A stretch of DNA of 38,903 nt from an uncultured Flammeovirgaceae bacterium (GCA_937884755.1 CAKZYJ010000205.1:1-38903), one strand, 5' to 3'. Shown: positions 17,952-26,446, counted from the stretch's first letter. Notes: a model not told the origin generated them from the sequence alone. Program-made: numbers and translations.

Positions 17952-18620
17952 CTAGTCGTTAAGTTTGAGGATAGAAAAGCCACCCGACAAAGTAATATGG
18001 TCGTCGTATACGTCCGAAGACTCATATGCTAAGTAAGCCTTCCGGTCGGAGCCTCTCAGGCGATACGCTCGGTGAGGCTCTAGGGTAAATTCCTGCTCAC
18101 CGCACACAATTTGTTGGGGGGTCTGCGAACCATTATATAGACTCAGTGTACCCTCAAACTTTATCCGGTACCGCGCAGCATCCATTTTAGCGTAAGTATC
18201 ATTGCCTCCGTAGACATGCAGTACATCAGTGAGTTGCTGGCTAGTCTCAATGGTGTCAGCCTGGGCATTCGGTGATGCAATGTAGCCGAGAAAGAAGGTT
18301 CCGATGAATAGGCAGGCCACGGCGGCGTAGCGTATAATCCTTTTGTACATTGGTACTACCTTTTCATCTTTCTTGGTGGTGAGCTTTTGGCCTTTTACGG
18401 TTGGTAACTCTTGTGATACCTCAGACCGGATTTGTTCCCTATTTATCTTCTCACTCAGGATCTTGTCCCAGGTTTCCTCCTTGATTTGGGAAATAAATTC
18501 ATCGGAGTACTTTGAGGGTTCATCCTCCGAAGACTCCAGCCATTTTTCAACAAATTGACGTTCTTCTTCCGAGCACTCTCCGGAATAATAGCGTAGTATA
18601 AGTTCTTCAGAAATCTTCAT
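17952..18620 (-). CDS. Unit 2 compact FecR-like anti-sigma factor
   Basis: The 222-residue protein begins MKISEELILRYYSGECSEEE, a FecR-type anti-sigma helix region, followed by a charged linker, a membrane helix (about residues 90-112, YAAVACLFIGTFFLGYIASP), and a periplasmic domain. The latter contains LTDVLHVYGGNDTYAKMDA and IVCGEQEFTLEPHRAYRLRG, the hallmark of these compact versions. There is no DUF4974-like C-terminus. It follows the sigma gene by 77 bases. Role inferred: membrane sensor holding the unit 2 sigma factor. Confidence 0.82.
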   Translation of the reverse strand: MKISEELILRYYSGECSEEERQFVEKWLESSEDEPSKYSDEFISQIKEETWDKILSEKINREQIRSEVSQELPTVKGQKLTTKKDEKVVPMYKRIIRYAAVACLFIGTFFLGYIASPNAQADTIETSQQLTDVLHVYGGNDTYAKMDAARYRIKFEGTLSLYNGSQTPQQIVCGEQEFTLEPHRAYRLRGSDRKAYLAYESSDVYDDHITLSGGFSILKLND

Positions 18621-18697
18621 AACACAGGAAGTTAGTCGAGCCCTTTATCCCTATGTCGTTTCAGAAGTAGCGTACCCCCACTCGGGAAGAGAATTTT

Positions 18698-19315
18698 TTA
18701 GGTATCGGTTAAACTCACTCGCAGAAAGCCAAGTGCTTTGGTCATGTGCCTCTCAACCGTCTTTTCAGAAATTTCTAGAGTAAGGGCAATTTCTTTGTTG
18801 CTCATATGATTTTCACGGCTCAGCCGGAATACCGTTTGGCACTTAGGGGGAAGAAGATTGACCAAATGGTCTATTTCATTTTTTAGCTCAATGGCATCTA
18901 ATTGCTCTTCCGGATCATGGTGAACAGTGGGTGTCTGGGTTTTCACTTCTTCTTTGAGCCGTTCTCGGGCGGCTTTGGCTCTTAAGTAGTCAATAGAAGC
19001 ATACTTGACGGCCCTTACTACGTAAGCGTCTAGGGAAGTGTTAATATCCAGTGTATTGCGACGCTCCCAAAGGTCACCGAAAACGTTTTGGATAATTCCT
19101 TTAGCTACTTCTACGTCATCGACGAGATTCAAGGCAATGCGGAATAGCTTGTCACCACTTTGGTCGTACAATAACTTCAGAGCTTGGCTATTCTTAATTG
19201 CTGCTTGGGCGTTGTTTTCTTGCTCGTTAGCGTAGCGATTTTCACTCAGTGGGATCTTTATTTCTTTTTCCCGCGAAACTTTATTCCCCTTACTATTTTT
19301 CCAGAGAAGTGACAT
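18698..19315 (-). CDS. Unit 2 ECF sigma factor, FecI-like
   Basis: The 205-residue protein has sigma region 2 (LKLLYDQSGDKLFRIALNLV, IIQNVFGDLWERR) and region 4 (VNLLPPKCQTVFRLSRENHM, SNKEIALTLEISEKTVERHM). Its N-terminus is about 25 residues longer than the unit 1 protein. It heads unit 2 with an operator-like site 48-66 bases upstream and a conserved leader (a TTACGCTAATAACTAAC-like block) shared with units 3 and 4. It would direct transcription of the unit 2 FecR and lipoprotein genes. Confidence 0.9.
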   Translation of the reverse strand: MSLLWKNSKGNKVSREKEIKIPLSENRYANEQENNAQAAIKNSQALKLLYDQSGDKLFRIALNLVDDVEVAKGIIQNVFGDLWERRNTLDINTSLDAYVVRAVKYASIDYLRAKAARERLKEEVKTQTPTVHHDPEEQLDAIELKNEIDHLVNLLPPKCQTVFRLSRENHMSNKEIALTLEISEKTVERHMTKALGFLRVSLTDT

Positions 19316-19362
19316 GGTCAGTATGTGCGTAGTACAGCTGAATTACGCTAATAACTAACTTT

Positions 19363-19381
19363 ATTTAGATTGGTTATTAAT
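19363..19381. promoter_or_regulatory. Operator-like site of unit 2
   Basis: ATTTAGATTGGTTATTAAT lies 48 bases upstream of the sigma start, matching the site in the other units at the same distance; the right half is degenerate. Confidence 0.5.
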
Positions 19382-19447
19382 AAGCCAAATATTGGTACTC
19401 ATCACAAAAGCCATCATGTTTGGCGATACTGACTACAGTAAGTTACG

Positions 19448-19705
19448 ATGTCCGAGCACCAATCATGTAGAATATAAGGAATCCTGGCGGGCAGTCGCAG
19501 CACGAACGAATATCTCAAATAGATTGGCTTTGTAGATGCCCAGAGAGGTATATTATTGATTGGTACTGATGACCAAGAAAATGGGCGAGAGCTTATCAAC
19601 TATAGAAAGCTGCTAGATGATATTCCCAACAAAGCTAAAGACATTTTGGGTATTTTGATGGATGTCAACCTATTTAGAGAAGAAGATAAGCATTATATTC
19701 ACTAG
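19448..19705 (+). pseudogene. Schlafen/AlbA_2-type regulator fragment
   Basis: The plus strand carries the start of a Schlafen AlbA_2 (divergent AAA) protein: HVEYKESWR in one frame, then NEYLK, stop, IGFVDAQRGILLIGTDDQEN and NYRKLLDDIPNKAKDILGIL in another, ending at a stop at 19703. Intact members read close to EYLKWICGFANAQGG. The remnant has a frameshift, at least one nonsense codon and no C-terminal part, so it is dead. Such genes are often accessory and mobile; it probably marks an old insertion between units 2 and 3. Confidence 0.7.
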
Positions 19706-19723
19706 CGAAGTAATCGTTCGGTT

Positions 19724-19912
19724 TTAGGTATGGGGGCTGCCCGTGTTTCGTAAGTCGGGGGACTCCCGATAGAGGGACTTGATTTTCTTCCGCAAGGCAT
19801 CCGTTTGCTTCATCGCCTGAAGTAGAATTCGGCACTTATGGTCGGGGTCTTGCAGTAGGCATCGGTCAAGCTCCCAGTAGTAGCGGTAGGCGGTTTCAAA
19901 GGGTTGATAGTT
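19724..19912 (-). pseudogene. Small charged-protein ORF downstream of unit 3 (start lost)
   Basis: The frame reads YRYYWELDRCLLQDPDHK, then AMKQTDALRKKIKSLYRESP, and runs on to a stop at 19724, about 9 residues past the end of its relatives at 23462 and 31393. No ATG or TTG start is in frame; the region equivalent to MKQP is altered by a small deletion. Family unknown. Probably inactive. Confidence 0.5.
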
Positions 19913-19917
19913 TAGTT

Positions 19918-20063
19918 AACTGTCTGCATCAGGATTCTCAGGATTTAAGGATGAACAGGATTAACAGCCTCCGCTATTAAGATCATGATGGTACCTTATA
20001 TTTTATTGTCAGCACTCAAGTTTCACAATCCTGTTAATCCAATAATCCTGATACAGACAGTTA
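19918..20063. repeat. Palindrome-ended intergenic repeat (MITE-like), copy A
   Basis: The left end AACTGTCTGCATCAGGATT and right end AATCCTGATACAGACAGTT are near-perfect inverted repeats, with further internal ones (AACAGGATTAAC versus CCTGTTAATCC). A second copy is at 23669-23830 and a half copy near 27760. No coding capacity. It is probably a non-autonomous mobile or REP-type element. Confidence 0.7.
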
Positions 20064-20130
20064 CAGAAGGCACCCACTCACTGCGCGTACCTCCTGATGA
20101 ATTAAGCTATAGAAAGATTCAGGGTAAAGA

Positions 20131-21426
20131 TCAATCGCCCCAAAGTTTAAACAGACCACCTGCTGCAACGCTGTAAGTCGAAAGCTCAGTATAATTATCA
20201 AAAGAATTGACTCTCAGATAGTGTGATCGGTCAAATGGATTAACCTCCATACTGTAAGCAACAACGTAAAGTTCTCCCCTTGTCTCCGGCAAAAACTCAG
20301 CGTAATCATAGTCTGCCCAAGCTGTAAACTCCATCACATCTCCAGTTGTCAAATCAACTGCTACTGATTTAGTTCCAAAAGCTCGAGGTATACCATACCT
20401 ATCATCGAAAGCAACTGTATCAAGGCTTACATCATTAGAACTATAGTATTGTACTATGGCTTTTCCATCTAAAACAGCGGGCATAATTTCTATTTTTTCC
20501 AAATCCGGGATTACACTTGCCAAATCAAATGAAAAGGTGGGATCAAAGGTACCATCTTGGTTCAATCTTAGAATTACATGTGGCGAAGATGGCCCGGTGT
20601 AGTTGTAGTATGGTTCCAAGAAAGCATTTTCACGAGTTGGAGTTATGTACAGAGAACCATCATTATCAACTCTTACTGTATTGAATGCAGCTATTGACCT
20701 GTTATCAGAGTTGTACTGTAAAGTCTTTGATGCTACGTCAAATACCGCTATGGTAGCACCAATACCATTCATATTACCAATATTGCAACAGGTACTCAGT
20801 GGATATTCACGGATTGACATGAGTACTTTATTCCCTATAACTTTTGGCACAGTAACGGCAAATTCGTCACCAGAGATGTGATCTGTCCAAGGTTCAATGT
20901 TGAGCACTTCTTTAACTTCCATGTTTTCGTAATCCCACTCGATTGCAACACCTTCAGTTAGGTCAAAAAGATAAGCAATAGAATCAGACACCACTGCTGG
21001 ATTCGGGAACGGATTATTAAACCCTACTGAAGCCAGACTAACAATGCCCACTGCTGATATTGATAGGTCTGTGCGGTCTACTGAATATTTAGTGAACGTC
21101 TGTGCATTAACATTCCAAGAAAATGGTCTATCACCTATCCCAAAAGCGAACGTATTTAAGCCTAATTCTATTGAATTACTTACATCGAGGTTTTCTGGTA
21201 CATTTTCCGATATATTTATGTATCGTACTCTACCTGAGGGTCCATCGACCCCATAGACTGTCATGTATGCTGATGCTATTTCTTCCGGTTCAGGAGTTAC
21301 GGTATTGTTGTCATCGCTATCATCCTCATCGCAGGAAACAGTTCCTACCGTAAGTATTCCTATCAGTAGCATGGTGAGCCACGCCCATCGTTTTCTAGTG
21401 TTTATCGTTATGTGTGTCTTATTCAT
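20131..21426 (-). CDS. Unit 3 surface lipoprotein, DUF4374/XusB-like
   Basis: The ATG at 21426 (MNKTHITINTRKRWAWLTML) fits the paralogues better than the ATG at 21444; it gives 431 residues. The lipobox ends TVSC, followed by DEDDSDDNN and a Pro/Glu linker, suggesting a surface lipoprotein. The body is beta-rich with family landmarks YSVDRTDLSIS, GVAIEWDYENMEVKEVLNIE and the end FKLWGD. It carries a vicinal Cys-Cys (STCCN, codons at 20785-20790) conserved in units 3-7. A decayed receptor end lies directly upstream. Probably a ligand-capturing protein of siderophore type; the ligand is unknown. Confidence 0.65.
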   Translation of the reverse strand: MNKTHITINTRKRWAWLTMLLIGILTVGTVSCDEDDSDDNNTVTPEPEEIASAYMTVYGVDGPSGRVRYINISENVPENLDVSNSIELGLNTFAFGIGDRPFSWNVNAQTFTKYSVDRTDLSISAVGIVSLASVGFNNPFPNPAVVSDSIAYLFDLTEGVAIEWDYENMEVKEVLNIEPWTDHISGDEFAVTVPKVIGNKVLMSIREYPLSTCCNIGNMNGIGATIAVFDVASKTLQYNSDNRSIAAFNTVRVDNDGSLYITPTRENAFLEPYYNYTGPSSPHVILRLNQDGTFDPTFSFDLASVIPDLEKIEIMPAVLDGKAIVQYYSSNDVSLDTVAFDDRYGIPRAFGTKSVAVDLTTGDVMEFTAWADYDYAEFLPETRGELYVVAYSMEVNPFDRSHYLRVNSFDNYTELSTYSVAAGGLFKLWGD

Positions 21427-21455
21427 TGTGTTAAAATTTAGCATTGGTTTAAAAG

Positions 21456-21530
21456 TTAAAATCGTATAATGATCTTCAAGCAGGGCCTTTAATCCGGTTG
21501 CGGCATACCGAAGAAAATGCGTTTGGCATT
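21456..21530 (-). pseudogene. Receptor C-terminal scar, unit 3
   Basis: On the minus strand the region reads NAKRIFFGMPQPD, stop, RPCLKIIIRF, stop. It aligns residue by residue with the unit 6 scar (AKVFDFFGVQRPG, then FFFKTTKQF) and with the true receptor end in unit 1. One internal stop shows it is decayed. Confidence 0.65.
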
Positions 21531-21556
21531 TAGAAAAAAATATTAATCCCTACCAT

Positions 21557-22189
21557 CTATTTGAGTAGCACAACCGAAAAATCACCTACCAATTCAGGTT
21601 GCTTGTCGTCGTAAGCTGGCTCCGGACTCTCAGCCGCGGCTAGGCTGGCTTGTCGGTGAGAGCCACTGAGGTAGTACGTTCGGCGGGGTTCCAGCGTAAA
21701 CTCCTGCTCCCCGCATACAATCTGCCTGGGGTGCGGCGCCTCGTTGTACAGCTTTAGTCTTCCCTCAAACTCTACCCGGTAGCGGTTCTCCGTCACTACG
21801 CCGTAGGTTCCGTCGCCCCCGTAAACATGTAGCACATTGGTAAACTGTATGCCCTTCTTCACAGTATCAGCTTGGGCACTCGGTAATGCGGTGAAGTAAC
21901 CGATAAAAAAGGCTCCGATGATTATGCAGGCGGCCGCGGCGTATCTTGTTACATGGTTGAATAAGACTAAATTCCTCGCTTTTTGGTGACTCATTTGTTT
22001 CTTAAGCTGTGGTCGGCCTTCAGACAGTATCGACCATATCTCATCACTATCCGCTTTCGGTCTTTCTTTGGTGCTCACGCGTAGCTCGGGATACTCCGGT
22101 TGATCTAGCCATTTCTCAATAGCTTTTCGTTCTTCTTCGGTGCAGACTCCTCGGCCATACCGCTTCAATAGTTCTTTAGTAATTCGCAT
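21557..22189 (-). CDS. Unit 3 compact FecR-like anti-sigma factor
   Basis: The 210-residue protein starts MRITKELLKRYGRGVCTEEE and has a membrane helix (about residues 82-102, YAAAACIIIGAFFIGYFTAL), then the compact periplasmic domain with LHVYGGDGTYGVVTENRYRV and IVCGEQEFTLEPRRTYYLSG. It is very close to the unit 4 protein, so these two units share a recent ancestor in this part. As in the other copies, the C-terminal part of standard FecR is absent. It is 203 bases after the sigma gene. Membrane-bound sensor for the unit 3 sigma factor (inferred). Confidence 0.82.
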   Translation of the reverse strand: MRITKELLKRYGRGVCTEEERKAIEKWLDQPEYPELRVSTKERPKADSDEIWSILSEGRPQLKKQMSHQKARNLVLFNHVTRYAAAACIIIGAFFIGYFTALPSAQADTVKKGIQFTNVLHVYGGDGTYGVVTENRYRVEFEGRLKLYNEAPHPRQIVCGEQEFTLEPRRTYYLSGSHRQASLAAAESPEPAYDDKQPELVGDFSVVLLK

Positions 22190-22392
22190 AGTATTTTCGC
22201 AACTGTTTTAGCATTGAGACCTTCATCACTAGTTTAAACCCCTATATATGTTAGTCGGACGAGTGGGGGAGATAGCCACATTGGCGTCTGAAAAAAATCA
22301 AAATATTAACTCCAAGAAAAAATAGGATCAGTGAGATATGGTTTTACAGAAAGTATGGCATAGGGAAAATGGAAACGTTGGGATAAATAACC

Positions 22393-22962
22393 CTACCTCT
22401 TCATAGCTCGTTTTGGAATCTGGTACGCTTCCAAATGGCCTCTTAGCTTATTAAGTGCAACTTCAATATGTCTTTTTACCGCATAAGTAGTCATCCCCAG
22501 CTTTTTGGCAATTTCTTTAGTAGACATATCAGCTTCGCGGCTGAGCCTAAACACTTGTTGGCATTTTGGGGGTAGTTGCTCGATAGCCTCAGTAATCTGT
22601 TCCGCTAATTCCTCATAATCTAGCTCCAGATCAGTGGTGTTTTCGTAGTAGGGAAACTCTCGTAGCGAGGCGGCTAGATATCGGGCCGATTGTTCTTTGC
22701 TTCTCAAGTGATCCACTATCTTATTCTTGGCGGCGCGGGTAAGGTAGGTTTTCCAAGAAGCTTTTTTCAGCCCTTGGGTTTGGAGCTGCTCCCGACGGTC
22801 CCAAATTGAAGCGAAAATATCAGCCGTAATATTTTTACTTACCTCAGCATCTTCCAGATAATTGTAGCAAATATTGAACACATGATCCAAGTAAGTTTGG
22901 TACAGCAGGGTAAATCCGGCGGTGGTTCGAATGTCTAGCGTTCGCTTCGGAAAGATGCTCAT
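22393..22962 (-). CDS. Unit 3 ECF sigma factor, FecI-like
   Basis: The 189-residue protein begins MSIFPKRTLDIRTTAGFTLL, with region 2 (LDHVFNICYNYLEDAEVSKN, IFASIWDRR) and region 4 (IEQLPPKCQQVFRLSREADM, TKEIAKKLGMTTYAVKRHIE) intact. Its ATG overlaps the stop of an upstream 59-codon ORF by 4 nt (ATGA), unlike units 1, 2, 5 and 6, where the sigma gene follows the promoter directly. Translation may therefore depend on the upstream ORF. It should drive the unit 3 FecR and lipoprotein genes. Confidence 0.88.
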   Translation of the reverse strand: MSIFPKRTLDIRTTAGFTLLYQTYLDHVFNICYNYLEDAEVSKNITADIFASIWDRREQLQTQGLKKASWKTYLTRAAKNKIVDHLRSKEQSARYLAASLREFPYYENTTDLELDYEELAEQITEAIEQLPPKCQQVFRLSREADMSTKEIAKKLGMTTYAVKRHIEVALNKLRGHLEAYQIPKRAMKR

Positions 22963-23138
22963 AATGCTAGGTAGTGCTTGACAGTTAAGGATATTATACC
23001 CCAGCTGGATCGTAGATAGGAAACAACACTAATAGCAAGAAGTACCCGAAGGTTATGGATCCGCTCAAATCCTTCAGCAGTTTGGATATTAGGCGGGGGA
23101 ACCTTATTCCGCTTGATGATTTTCCCAAAAGATGACAT
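22959..23138 (-). CDS. 59-residue upstream ORF coupled to unit 3 sigma gene
   Basis: From ATG 23138 to TGA 22959 the frame is fully open. The first half (MSSFGKIIKRN, then TAEGFERI) resembles sigma N-termini such as that of unit 5 (MSSFQKSNKKSK, then TLEGFRQI). The second half (SYLRSSWGIISLTVKHYLAL) reads through what looks like a second copy of the sigma leader. The unit 4 counterpart has exactly the same length, no stops and the same 4-nt overlap. The ATG lies 48 bases from the operator-like site, the distance seen for sigma starts elsewhere. It is either a leader peptide setting sigma translation or a neutral duplication scar. Confidence 0.6.
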   Translation of the reverse strand: MSSFGKIIKRNKVPPPNIQTAEGFERIHNLRVLLAISVVSYLRSSWGIISLTVKHYLAL

Positions 23139-23185
23139 AGTTGGTAGGTGCGTAGTGAAGCCGAATTACGCTAACAACTAACCTT

Positions 23186-23204
23186 ATTTAAAATGGTTAT
23201 AAAT
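23186..23204. promoter_or_regulatory. Operator-like site of unit 3
   Basis: ATTTAAAATGGTTATAAAT, identical to the unit 4 site, lies 48 bases upstream of the small ORF start at 23138. Confidence 0.5.
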
Positions 23205-23461
23205 AAGTCGGATTCATGAGACACCTGGTTGGTAGAGAATAGATATCACCCCCACTTGATACGGTACTAACACGCCTACCATCGGTTTCCTACTGCTGAA
23301 ACCTAGAATAAAATACTAGGTGACAACTTCCAGAGGATCTCTGTTCTTTTACCATTTATTCGGTATAGGATAAGGCAGGGGAAGCATTCAATGAACGACT
23401 GCCCGTTAGAAAGCCAGACTGTAGTCTTTTACAGAATAAAACAAGGGTTGCCTGTGTTTCG
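23205..23461. other. Spacer between units 3 and 4
   Basis: I see nothing coding or structured here apart from the start of the small-ORF region. Confidence 0.35.
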
Positions 23462-23650
23462 TCAGTCGGGGGACTCCCGATAGAGAGACTTGATTTTCTT
23501 CCGCAATGCATCTGTTTGCTTCATGGCTCGCATCAGAATACGATGTCTATGATTGGGGTTTTCCTGTAAGCAATGGTGAAGCTCCCAGTAGAAGCGGTCG
23601 AGGTGCTTCTGATTTTCGGTGGGTGGTTGCTGAGTGGTAGGCTGTTTCAA
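23462..23650 (-). CDS. Small charged protein of unknown family, downstream of unit 4
   Basis: This 62-residue ORF (HLDRFYWELHHCLQENPNHR, then RAMKQTDALRKKIKSLYRES, ending PD) has relatives at 31393, 27524 and 19724, each following a cassette on the same strand. It looks helical and highly charged, with no signal peptide. The start is TTG where the relative at 31614 has ATG (MKQP in both), so translation may be weak. It may be a cytoplasmic RNA/DNA- or protein-binding helix pair; function unknown. The reading frame is conserved between copies while third positions vary, which favours a once-functional gene. Confidence 0.5.
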   Translation of the reverse strand: MKQPTTQQPPTENQKHLDRFYWELHHCLQENPNHRHRILMRAMKQTDALRKKIKSLYRESPD

Positions 23651-23668
23651 GAGGTTGATAGTTTAGCT

Positions 23669-23830
23669 AACTGTCTGTATCAAGATTCTCAGGATTTAAG
23701 GATGAACAGGATTAAAGGCTGATCGGAGCCAAGACTACAGACGTGCTACATAGATTTCTAAATTCAATAATCTTGTTAATCTAATCATCCCGTAAATCCT
23801 GCCGAGCAGGCGTACCAGTGCAGACAGTTA
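23669..23830. repeat. Palindrome-ended intergenic repeat, copy B
   Basis: It has the same left end (AACTGTCTGTATCAAGATT) and right terminal CAGACAGTT as copy A, and lies at the same place, 5' of a small charged ORF. The right half carries an insertion (about 23799-23820). Confidence 0.65.
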
Positions 23831-23861
23831 CAGAAGGAACCCACTAACTTGGTCGGAAACA

Positions 23862-23896
23862 AACTAACGGGGTTACTCCGAGTAACCCCGTTAGTT
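23862..23896. terminator. Perfect 16-bp stem hairpin after unit 4
   Basis: AACTAACGGGGTTACT pairs with AGTAACCCCGTTAGTT across a 3-base loop. There is no U-tract, so it may be a processing or bidirectional termination element. An imperfect homologue is at 31674-31708 after unit 6. Confidence 0.55.
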
Positions 23897-23914
23897 CGAG
23901 ATTCAGGGTAAAGA

Positions 23915-25243
23915 TCAATCTCCCCAGAGCTTCCCTAGCTGTGATACTAGCACGTAAGAAGCATCGCCGCTGCCGTCGACGCCGTAAGCACCCAGTTCTG
24001 TGAACTGATCAAATGCATCTTGGCGTAGGTAATACGAAATAAAATTACCATCTTCGTCATTGCTCCCAGCCAAATGGTAAAAAGTTCCATCTATTTTCGC
24101 AGTTGGTTGTACATAAACATTATATTTTGCCAAGCCAGTAAAATCGGAAGCCACTCTTGTGTCAAAATCTACAGATACAATTCTTACGCCACCTTGTCTA
24201 TGTTGAAATCTGTCATCAAATGATTCTGGCAGTCCACCATCAACTATATCATAATAGGTAAATATAGCTTTATTGTTGCCAAAGGCTATTGGACTTCCCA
24301 TGGCATAAATATCTAAAACCTCTTTTAAGTCAAATGCGAAATTGGGGTCAAATGTGCCATCAGCATTAAATTTAAGTAGGGTAGTGAATGAAGGTAGCGT
24401 ACTGGAATCAACATCGAAATATTTCGGTACAAAAGCACTTGGTTCAATAGAGCTAACAAGGAAATCACCATTTTCATCTTCTGGCATGAAGTTCCAGCTA
24501 GCCAGAATTCTCGAATCTCTTTCATATGTCAAAGTATTTGTTCTCGTGTCAAAAACGCCAACAATGGCTCCCAAACCATTTGTATTAAATTCACAGCATA
24601 CAGAGGGCCCCCAATCTCTGATTGGATAGAAAATTTTCTCGTTGCTTACGTAAATCCATTCACTTCCGAAAAGGGTTGGATTTGGTTGAATTGAGGTTAT
24701 TGGTTCCACCTGATGAACCTCAGTAATGGTCATGTCTTGTTGGTTCCACTCGATTATTAGCCCTTCTTCTAGATCTGCTATGTAAGCTTCAGTTTCCGAT
24801 ACATAAGCTGGGTAGACAACACCATCCGGATCAAATCCAGAAGCGGCTAAACTTAGAATACCTTCAACCGATAAAGATAAATCACTCCGATTTACCGCCC
24901 ACTTTGTAATCGTCTTAGCATTTGCATCATAGACGTAGGGATGTTCACTAAAAGAGGAAACACTTTTACCTAGTCCTAGTTCTATGCCACGAGAAAGATC
25001 AAAGCTCTCGGGAATCTCCTCAGAGACATTTAAATAAAAGACATCACCATTGGGTGTTCCTACCCGATATGAGGTCATCCAGGCGGATTCAACTTCCGTA
25101 CCTGGATCTACGGGTGCTCCGTTGTCATCATCTTCTTCACTACAGGAAATAGTTCCTGCCGCAAGTATTCCTATCAGCAGCATGGTCAGCCAGGCCCTTT
25201 TTTTACTCGTTTTTTTGGTGTCTTTAGCATTAAACATTTTCAT
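23915..25243 (-). CDS. Unit 4 surface lipoprotein, DUF4374/XusB-like
   Basis: The 442-residue protein begins MKMFNAKDTKKTSKKRAWLT with lipobox TISC followed by SEEDDDN, close to the Ser-acidic surface export signal. Family landmarks are SYRVGTPNGDVFYLNVSEEI, KWAVNRSDLSLSVEGILSLA, GLIIEWNQQDMTI and the end GKLWGD. It has the vicinal Cys-Cys (PSVCCEF, codons at 24593-24598). Its N-terminus and upstream leader match unit 6, whereas its sigma and FecR match unit 3, pointing to recombination between units. Probably a siderophore- or metal-ligand-capturing protein on the cell surface (inferred). Confidence 0.65.
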   Translation of the reverse strand: MKMFNAKDTKKTSKKRAWLTMLLIGILAAGTISCSEEDDDNGAPVDPGTEVESAWMTSYRVGTPNGDVFYLNVSEEIPESFDLSRGIELGLGKSVSSFSEHPYVYDANAKTITKWAVNRSDLSLSVEGILSLAASGFDPDGVVYPAYVSETEAYIADLEEGLIIEWNQQDMTITEVHQVEPITSIQPNPTLFGSEWIYVSNEKIFYPIRDWGPSVCCEFNTNGLGAIVGVFDTRTNTLTYERDSRILASWNFMPEDENGDFLVSSIEPSAFVPKYFDVDSSTLPSFTTLLKFNADGTFDPNFAFDLKEVLDIYAMGSPIAFGNNKAIFTYYDIVDGGLPESFDDRFQHRQGGVRIVSVDFDTRVASDFTGLAKYNVYVQPTAKIDGTFYHLAGSNDEDGNFISYYLRQDAFDQFTELGAYGVDGSGDASYVLVSQLGKLWGD

Positions 25244-25287
25244 TTCTTAGTACTTTGCATTTAATAATTATTTTGAATTATTACCTG

Positions 25288-25430
25288 CCAATTTGGAAGT
25301 GTGTCCTGGTACGACACATTTCCTGGCAGGTTTCCCAAATCAAGTTTGGGACAGGTCCCCGAAACCAGTTCGGGACAGGTTCCCAGATCAAGCCTGCCTT
25401 TGTCGGCAGTCAGATTCAGGACAGATTAAG
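25288..25430. repeat. Structured leader repeat before unit 4 lipoprotein
   Basis: Several small inverted repeats lie in series: CCTGCCAATTTGG/CCTGGCAGG-type ends, AAATCAAGTTTGGGACAGGT, then GAAACCAGTTCGGGACAGGT. Similar blocks lie before the lipoprotein genes of units 5 (29474-29625) and 6 (33130-33235), but not in units 1-3. It would form a multi-hairpin 5' leader in the transcript. Confidence 0.6.
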
Positions 25431-25489
25431 TCTTCCGACTTAGTATTTTTTATGTTTCTGTTTCTTCTACATAGGCATTTAATTTAGTG

Positions 25490-25561
25490 TTAAAATAGAA
25501 TCGTGGATTTGATGTAAAAGACCCTGCTCGGTTGCTGCACTTCAGAAAAGTTAAATTTAGT
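25490..25561 (-). pseudogene. Receptor C-terminal scar, unit 4
   Basis: The minus strand reads TKFNFSEVQQPSRVFYIKST then ILF and a TAA at 25490. It matches FDFFGVQRPGRAFFVK of the intact receptor at most positions with conservative changes. The frame is open back to the FecR stop but in another phase. Confidence 0.75.
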
Positions 25562-25590
25562 ACTTGGAAAAAAGAGGCCATCTCTACCGT

Positions 25591-26235
25591 CTACTCAAGT
25601 CGTAGAAACGAAAAACCACCTACTAATTTAGGTTGCTCTTTGCGGTAAGCATCTATCCCCCAATGCTCACTGATTACTAGGCTGGCTTGTCGGTGAGAGC
25701 CGCTGAGGTAGTACGTTCGGCGGGGTTCCAGCGTAAACTCCTGCTCTCCGCATACAATCTGCTTAGGGTGCTGCGCCTCATTGTACAGTGCTAGCCTCCC
25801 CTCGAACTCTATCCGGTAGCGGTCCTCAGTTACTACCCCGTAACCCCCGTCGCCCCCGTAGATGTGCAGTAGACCGGGCAGGTCGGTTAGCCGATTACTA
25901 CTCTTTGTTGGATTAGCCTGGGCATTGGGTAACGCAGTGAAGTAGCCGATAAAGAAGGCCCCAATGAGTAGGCAGGCGGCTGCCGCAAATCTCGTCACAT
26001 AATTAAGTAAGAGGATATTCTTGGCCTTGCTTGTGCTCATCTGATTTTCCAATTCAGGAACGCTTTGGGCCATCTTCGACCAGATGTTCTCCTCGTTTAC
26101 TTCTGGGGTGCCCGTAACCGTAAGATTTGTGGAGGGATCGTCCAGGGTCTCGAACCACTTCTCAATGGCTTTTTTCTCTTCCTCGGTGCACAGTCCCATA
26201 CCATGCCGCTCTAGTAATTCTTTGGTTATTTTCAT
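25591..26235 (-). CDS. Unit 4 compact FecR-like anti-sigma factor
   Basis: The 214-residue protein starts MKITKELLERHGMGLCTEEE, with a membrane helix (about residues 85-105, FAAAACLLIGAFFIGYFTAL) and the compact periplasmic domain (LLHIYGGDGGYGVVTEDRYR; IVCGEQEFTLEPRRTYYLSG). It has a small insertion (DLPG) beside the YGG motif relative to unit 3. The gene is intact although the sigma gene before it carries two nonsense codons; if the sigma is dead, this anti-sigma has lost its own partner and might act on the close paralogue of unit 3. Confidence 0.82.
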   Translation of the reverse strand: MKITKELLERHGMGLCTEEEKKAIEKWFETLDDPSTNLTVTGTPEVNEENIWSKMAQSVPELENQMSTSKAKNILLLNYVTRFAAAACLLIGAFFIGYFTALPNAQANPTKSSNRLTDLPGLLHIYGGDGGYGVVTEDRYRIEFEGRLALYNEAQHPKQIVCGEQEFTLEPRRTYYLSGSHRQASLVISEHWGIDAYRKEQPKLVGGFSFLRLE

Positions 26236-26446
26236 AGCAATTATCTAGTTGATTTACTGTCAAGCTATTTACGCAGCTTAATGAACCCTCTATAGTTATA
26301 GTCCAACAACTAAGAAAAATGGGTACCTCCCCATCAAAAAAAATTGAGGCGAGATATAAAGTGCCAGTAGCGGGATTGCAGTAAATAATCGCTAATTAGG
26401 CTTTTATATGCCAGCAATAAGAAAAGTTTCTATAGAATTAGGGAGT

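Noticed and set aside
22393-23138. Upstream ORF and unit 3 sigma as one gene with programmed frameshift
   Set aside because: The sigma protein has its own complete N-terminus and the overlap is an ordinary ATGA; the upstream ORF repeats the sigma start instead of supplying a missing part.
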